From contig JADBKX010000147.1 in assembly GCA_014894735.1 (NCBI GenBank), positions 9,064-16,885 of the forward strand: 7,822 nucleotides of DNA, written 5' to 3'. Position 1 is the stretch's first letter. The number at the start of each line of letters is the position of its first letter. Both the position numbers and the translations under genes were made by a program. This stretch comes from Candidatus Sediminicultor sextus (GTDB lineage Bacteria; Atribacterota; Phoenicimicrobiia; Phoenicimicrobiales; Phoenicimicrobiaceae). The notes under the pieces were generated by a model. The model was given only the letters and a program-made list of their open reading frames with translations. It was not told the origin of the DNA and made no database searches. Positions 6,586 to 7,822 of this stretch are shown here, piece by piece.

Positions 6586-7817
6586 TAAAAAGACCACTCT
6601 CCTAAAATATATAGTCCCTCCGCGCTTCCCATCTGTCCCAGCTTTGAATCTGGGTTACCGAAAACAGAAACGTAAGAAAGGGTAACTGAAAAATCATCAG
6701 TGAAATCATAACTAGCACCAATAGAATTTATCATACTTCCATCTTGAAGGCTGATTATGCCTAAATAGTTAGGAGTAAGTTTGCTGTCTTCTAATTCCTT
6801 TTTGGCATTTAAATAGATATAAGGGGAACATTGGTCTCCTTCTTCAGAAACAAATCCCCAGATGAAGCCTACATTTAAATAGAGGTCAAAGGAAGTAGTG
6901 TAGTCTGCACCGATTACTGCTTTTATGTAAGGGTCTTTTAATATATCTTCACCTTGAACCTGCCAGGGTTGGGGGGTTATGTAAGCCAAATCACCTCTTA
7001 AAGTAGCACCTTCAATGCCGGGAAAATCTCCCTGAAATTCAAAGCCGAAAACACTTTTTTTGGGATACCCCAATCCCAAATTTAAAGCCATTCCAGAAGG
7101 TCCGGGAATGGGTTCCACAGTTTCAGGGTAAGCGCTTAAGTAATAACCACTATAATAACTTATTGCGGCATCAAAAGAGGCAAAACTTCTCCCTAGTTTT
7201 ATTCCCCAAACCGGATTTTCCGGAAAGGTATGGGTTAGATTAACAGAATTTATTTCTATTCCTTGCGACTGAAACTCTGAAGAAAACATCAAAAGATATA
7301 ATTGTTCTTCATACTCCTCAGGCATAAATGAGGGGGTAAAATTAGGAAGATATAGGGCCTGCAGATAGGTGATATCATTAAGATAGTAAGTGGCATCAAC
7401 CGCCAAAACTCCGATCTTTCTGGACATATTTGTAAAAGATATCCCGAGTGGCGAGGGATTAAAATTATCTAAGGGACTGAACATATCCGATGAACCCCAA
7501 CTTATGATTAACATTCCTGCCCTTATATCAACCTGGGGAATAAGATCATAAGTATCTATATAAATCTCTTTAGGTATTATCATTAAAGGGTTGGCAGATG
7601 ATTTATCAGAATATCTAATGACTAAATCTCCTTCTATAGAAACTTTATCAGTAAAACTATGAATATAGTTAAGGTCTAAATTTAGAGTATTACTTAGATT
7701 TTGTTCAGTAAAATTATATTGTCCGGAATAAGTTAAATTTCCTGAAAAATCTCCGGCATAAACAGAAGCTGAAAATAACAAAATGATAAATGCCACTAAA
7801 AAAATATTTCTTTTCAT
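6585..7817 (-). CDS. Outer-membrane beta-barrel protein, porin-like
   Basis: 410-residue protein of unassigned family, predicted to sit in the outer membrane. Residues 1-21 are a signal peptide (MKRN, hydrophobic core, then VYA before GD; cleavage after A21). The mature part is alternating polar/hydrophobic strands rich in Y, G, N and S, with no long hydrophobic helix. It ends GLYILGEWSF, with alternating residues and a terminal Phe typical of the BAM recognition signal. Residues 101-121 contain WGSSD and PLDNFNP, resembling the WG...NP-D-NP stretch of DUF1302-like and alginate-export-like barrels; this similarity is from memory and weak. The start is 5 bases from the window edge, so its ribosome-binding site cannot be seen, but the signal peptide supports it. 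It is the first gene of the pair with tetR. An efflux or lipid-transport partner upstream is possible but unseen. Confidence 0.8.
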   Translation of the reverse strand: MKRNIFLVAFIILLFSASVYAGDFSGNLTYSGQYNFTEQNLSNTLNLDLNYIHSFTDKVSIEGDLVIRYSDKSSANPLMIIPKEIYIDTYDLIPQVDIRAGMLIISWGSSDMFSPLDNFNPSPLGISFTNMSRKIGVLAVDATYYLNDITYLQALYLPNFTPSFMPEEYEEQLYLLMFSSEFQSQGIEINSVNLTHTFPENPVWGIKLGRSFASFDAAISYYSGYYLSAYPETVEPIPGPSGMALNLGLGYPKKSVFGFEFQGDFPGIEGATLRGDLAYITPQPWQVQGEDILKDPYIKAVIGADYTTSFDLYLNVGFIWGFVSEEGDQCSPYIYLNAKKELEDSKLTPNYLGIISLQDGSMINSIGASYDFTDDFSVTLSYVSVFGNPDSKLGQMGSAEGLYILGEWSF

Positions 7818-7822
7818 AATTA

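Overview
The window is AT-rich bacterial DNA that is almost fully coding. It holds six protein genes, one of them cut by the left edge, in two convergent blocks. A 410-residue protein with a signal peptide and an aromatic-ended beta-barrel C-terminus points to a diderm cell with an outer membrane. AddA, a FakA/DegV-type protein and the AT-rich codon use look more Firmicutes-like. This mix suits an AT-rich anaerobic lineage such as Atribacterota or a diderm Firmicute, but that is inference; no rRNA or marker gene is present to settle it.

Plus strand, 1-5939: the C-terminal third of AddA (helicase motifs V and VI plus the RecB-type nuclease) ends at 1065. A 162-base gap follows, with an AT-rich promoter-like module and a near-perfect 23-base palindrome. 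Next is a 601-residue fusion of a FakA-type DAK2 kinase domain and FakA middle domain to a complete DegV/FakB fatty-acid-binding domain. After a 132-base gap with a second repeat copy and a second AT-rich module come tldD and tldE (pmbA), joined by a 4-base ATGA overlap. They encode the two subunits of a zinc peptidase; the HExxxH site is intact in TldD and absent from TldE.

Minus strand, 7817-5998: an outer-membrane beta-barrel gene, starting 5 bases inside the right edge, is followed by a TetR-family regulator. The barrel stop and the preferred regulator start share a base (TAATG), so the two are probably translated together. The convergent junction near 5940-6000 holds a third copy of the dispersed repeat, with a 12-bp hairpin reaching into the tetR stop codon.

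The plus-strand genes are three separate housekeeping functions (DNA repair, fatty-acid activation, peptide processing). The minus-strand pair looks like part of an envelope or transport cassette that continues past the right edge. No RNA gene, CRISPR array, intact mobile element or defence system was seen. The most unusual item is the single-chain FakA-FakB architecture; the most unexplained non-coding signal is a repeat family present in all three intergenic gaps.
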